Below are positions 6,110 to 7,868 of a DNA stretch of 7,868 nt, in pieces; position 1 is the stretch's first letter, and each line of letters opens with the position of its first letter. Under the pieces are notes generated by a model, which saw only the letters and a list, made by a program, of their open reading frames with translations, made no database searches and was not told where the DNA came from. The DNA is from an uncultured Eubacteriales bacterium (lineage in GTDB: Bacteria; Bacillota; Clostridia; Christensenellales; CAG-138): assembly GCA_900542615.1 (NCBI GenBank), contig UQOG01000092.1, positions 1 to 7,868 on the forward strand, given 5' to 3'. The position numbers were made by a program, and so were the translations under genes.

Positions 6110-6389
6110 GCTTATTGCAAATTATCGGCATCTGGCCGTGTCCCTGCGCTATTTCCCCCGGAAAAAAAGAACGCTGGGTTTGCCCATACGATTGCAAACA
6201 TGCTGCGCGCCGGGCGGCCTGGCGGGGGATCGCCATATCCGCGCAACTGTTGGCGAGGGCAAATCGCAATGGCTGCCTATGATGGCGGATTGCGATCGTC
6301 TGGGGCAGCCGCTTCGCAGGGGCGCGGGCCGCATCGTCTTTTCCCGGCCGCAGGAGGGAGAAGCGGCCGCAAAAAAGGGGGGGCAGGCA
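6110..6389. other. Non-coding stretch and possible sequence junction
   Basis: About 280 nt with no supportable gene. Frames through it give low-complexity or basic peptides with no hydrophobic segment. Visible elements are two ATTGCAAA copies (6114-6121 and 6191-6198), an inverted repeat ATCGCAAT/ATTGCGAT (6263-6270 and 6289-6296), an AGGAGGGAG Shine-Dalgarno-like sequence (6352-6360) with no start codon at the right distance, and an A6-G7 homopolymer (6371-6383). I see no convincing promoter for the next gene. The codon style of the genes changes across this interval, so a junction may lie here. Confidence 0.5.
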
Positions 6390-7520
6390 ATGCGCCTTGG
6401 CGGCGGAGGAAGGAAGGACGGCGCGGGGGGCGGCGGCGAGGCGGAGCCGGAGCAGACCACCGCGCCCGAGGCCACGCCGGGGGCGCAGGCCGTGCAGACC
6501 GCGCAGGCGGACATGCACTACTACGTCGCCCAGCAGAGCGAGGAGATCCAGTCCCTGTTCTGGCTGGTCTACGAGGGCGTGACGAACTTCGCGGAGCGCA
6601 TCGAGCTGCCGCAGGGCACGACACGCGAGCAGGTCGAGGCCGTGGACGAGCTGCTCTACGTCGACTGCCCGGAGCTGATCCACTTTTCCCACCTCTCTTC
6701 CTATACCTTTGTGCAGTCCGCGCCGGACGTGATCCTGGAGGTGGCCGTGACCTACGTGCTCACCCCGGAGGAAAAGGCCCAGGCCGACCAGGCGCTCGAG
6801 GAAGTCCTTTCGCGCCTGGAGCAGGAGACGCAGGGCATGAGCGACTACGAGACCGAGCTCTGCGTCCACGACGCGCTGGTGAACGGCTGCACGTACGACA
6901 GCGCGTCCGACCACACGGGCTCGGCCTACGGCGCGTGGGTGCTCGGCCGCGCGCGGTGCCAGGGCTATGCGAACGCCATGATGCTGGCGCTCCGGCGCCT
7001 GGGCATCCCGTGCATCTACCTCTTCGGCGAGGCGACCAGCGAGAGCGGAACCGAGTCCCACGCGTGGAACGGCGTGTGCATCGAGGGGGACTGGGTGCTC
7101 CTGGATGCCACCTGGGACGACCCGGTCGGGGAGCGGGAGACGCTCTCCCACGCCTATTTCAACCTCGACGCCGCCCTGATGAACGGGAGCCACGCGCCCT
7201 CGCCGGACTTCGGCCTTGCGGGCATGCCGGACTTTGCGACGCTGGACTGGAACTACTGCGTGCAGGCGGGCACCTTTATCCCGGAGGGGGAGGACGCCAA
7301 GGCCCTGCTGGCCGGCTGGCTGGCCGAGGCCCTCTCCCGCGGGGAGACGGCGCTCAGCGTCCAGTTCGCCACGCTTGCGCAGTGCCGGGACGCCGTGGAC
7401 AACCTGCAGGCCATCCTGCAGGTCGCCGCGGACGAGGCCGGCGTCTATCCCTCCGGCTCTGCCTACACGGTGGATGAAAAGGTCCACGCGCTGGAGATCT
7501 TCTCCATCGCCTACGCATAA
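6390..7520 (+). CDS. Transglutaminase-like domain protein, apparently lacking its signal peptide
   Basis: From ATG 6390 this gives 376 residues. Residues 1-40 are Gly-rich, then Glu/Pro/Thr/Ala-rich (EAEPEQTTAPEATPGAQ), which looks like the linker after the lipidated Cys of a Clostridial lipoprotein. A helical/strand region (about 41-150) precedes a transglutaminase-like core with the triad Cys190 (GRARCQGYA), His224 (ESHAWNG) and Asp239 (VLLDATWDDP). Such bacterial domains are usually extracytoplasmic proteases or peptide-processing enzymes; the activity here is unknown. No signal peptide occurs in any forward frame just upstream. The start is uncertain: the frame stays open back to 6072, but that start lies inside a terminator. 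A G-run before 6390 could act as a poor ribosome site. Codon choice (CGC, CCG, GCG) differs from genes left of 6110. The gene may be truncated or frameshifted at its 5' end. nagA follows 12 nt downstream. Confidence 0.75.
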   Translation: MRLGGGGRKDGAGGGGEAEPEQTTAPEATPGAQAVQTAQADMHYYVAQQSEEIQSLFWLVYEGVTNFAERIELPQGTTREQVEAVDELLYVDCPELIHFSHLSSYTFVQSAPDVILEVAVTYVLTPEEKAQADQALEEVLSRLEQETQGMSDYETELCVHDALVNGCTYDSASDHTGSAYGAWVLGRARCQGYANAMMLALRRLGIPCIYLFGEATSESGTESHAWNGVCIEGDWVLLDATWDDPVGERETLSHAYFNLDAALMNGSHAPSPDFGLAGMPDFATLDWNYCVQAGTFIPEGEDAKALLAGWLAEALSRGETALSVQFATLAQCRDAVDNLQAILQVAADEAGVYPSGSAYTVDEKVHALEIFSIAYA

Positions 7521-7532
7521 GGAGGATACGTT

Positions 7533-7868
7533 ATGAAGAGCGAAACCTTGGTCCTGCGCGGCGCGCGCGTGCTGCGCGAGGGGAGCTTTTTGGATGCGGA
7601 CGTCCAGATCCGGGACGGCCGCATTTCCGCGGTCGGCGAGGGCCTGGAGGGCGACGTGCTGCGCGTCTGCGGCGACCTTGTGCCCGGCTTCCTCGACGAG
7701 CACATCCACGGCATCGCCGGGCACGACACCATGCGCGGTGCGCACGACGTGCTGGAGATGTCCCGCGCCCTGGCGCGCCACGGCGTGACCACGTTCCTGC
7801 CCACCACCATGAACGCCGGGCCGGAGGAGACGAACGCGGCACTGCGGGGCGTAAAGGCGGCCATACAG
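7533..7868 (+). CDS. nagA: N-acetylglucosamine-6-phosphate deacetylase, 5' part
   Basis: NagA removes the acetyl group from N-acetylglucosamine-6-phosphate, feeding amino-sugar catabolism and wall recycling in the cytoplasm. The first 112 codons are present and open to the window end; a full enzyme is about 370-390 residues. The N-terminal strand domain (residues 1-50, for example VLRGARVLREG and VQIRDGRISAVGEG) is typical of amidohydrolases. The first metal-site motif is in PGFLDEHIHG (His57, His59), followed by GHDTM and HGVTTFLPTTMNA, which favours NagA over dihydroorotase or imidazolonepropionase. An AAGGAGG site (7519-7525), overlapping the previous stop codon, lies 7 nt before the ATG and settles the start. 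The 12-nt gap to the transglutaminase-like gene makes an operon likely. Codon style matches that neighbour. Confidence 0.88.
   Translation, partial: MKSETLVLRGARVLREGSFLDADVQIRDGRISAVGEGLEGDVLRVCGDLVPGFLDEHIHGIAGHDTMRGAHDVLEMSRALARHGVTTFLPTTMNAGPEETNAALRGVKAAIQ

Noticed and set aside
6362..6369. GCGGCCGC as evidence of a cloning-vector join
   Set aside because: A single 8-bp site is expected by chance in GC-rich DNA and no vector sequence follows; it is only mentioned as context for the possible junction.
6072..6389. Start of the transglutaminase-like gene at 6072
   Set aside because: That ATG lies within the terminator stem of the preceding gene, has no ribosome site, and the added residues are basic and non-conserved in appearance.
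6053..7477. 474-codon open frame on the plus strand, alternate frame to the transglutaminase-like gene
   Set aside because: Its translation is Arg/Gly-rich low complexity, while the other frame carries the Cys-His-Asp triad and ends next to the nagA ribosome site.
6024..7781. 585-codon open frame on the minus strand opposite the transglutaminase-like gene and nagA
   Set aside because: It is the antisense shadow of two well-supported genes with high GC3, it is rich in His, Arg, Gly and Val with no recognisable domain, and it runs through the terminator at 6066-6109.

Overview
The window looks like chromosome from a high-GC member of the Clostridia (Bacillota), probably a gut lineage. The evidence is consensus sigma-A-type promoters and strong GGAGG ribosome sites, a Firmicutes-length ArgRS, a YugP-type membrane zinc peptidase, CCA-encoding tRNA genes, and a GC-rich intergenic repeat of a kind common in such genomes. 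No taxon can be fixed by eye. Most of it is housekeeping and envelope sequence. I found no CRISPR array, phage, transposon or defence system.

Layout. Positions 1-185 are a non-coding, GC-rich repeat stretch. From 186 to 3820 a minus-strand operon reads from a good promoter at 3792-3820: argS (start 3661), serS, then a small predicted lipoprotein that begins 2 nt after serS. Back to back with that promoter is a second extended -10 promoter reading rightward. It drives a membrane-anchored sortase-family protein (class F/E-like) and a YugP-like zinc metallopeptidase, and ends at a strong hairpin terminator (5383-5414). The predicted transcription start of this pair falls on the sortase ATG, so the message may be leaderless.

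Next come two serine tRNA genes, UGA and GCU, behind a perfect TTGACA-17-TATAAT promoter. After them lies a 71-residue unknown protein closed by a strong terminator at 6066-6109. Having seryl-tRNA synthetase and two of its tRNA substrates within 5 kb is notable, although they are transcribed separately and in opposite directions.

From about 6110 the sequence changes character. There is roughly 280 nt of non-coding DNA, then a transglutaminase-like cysteine-protease-fold protein with an intact Cys-His-Asp triad but no secretion signal, then the 5' part of nagA, which runs off the window. Codon choice in these last two genes (CGC for Arg, CCG for Pro, GCG for Ala) differs from the left side (CGG, CCC, GCC). 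With the missing signal peptide, this suggests a junction between 6110 and about 6440: either a recombination or horizontal-transfer boundary, or a chimeric contig join. This is the most important point to check.
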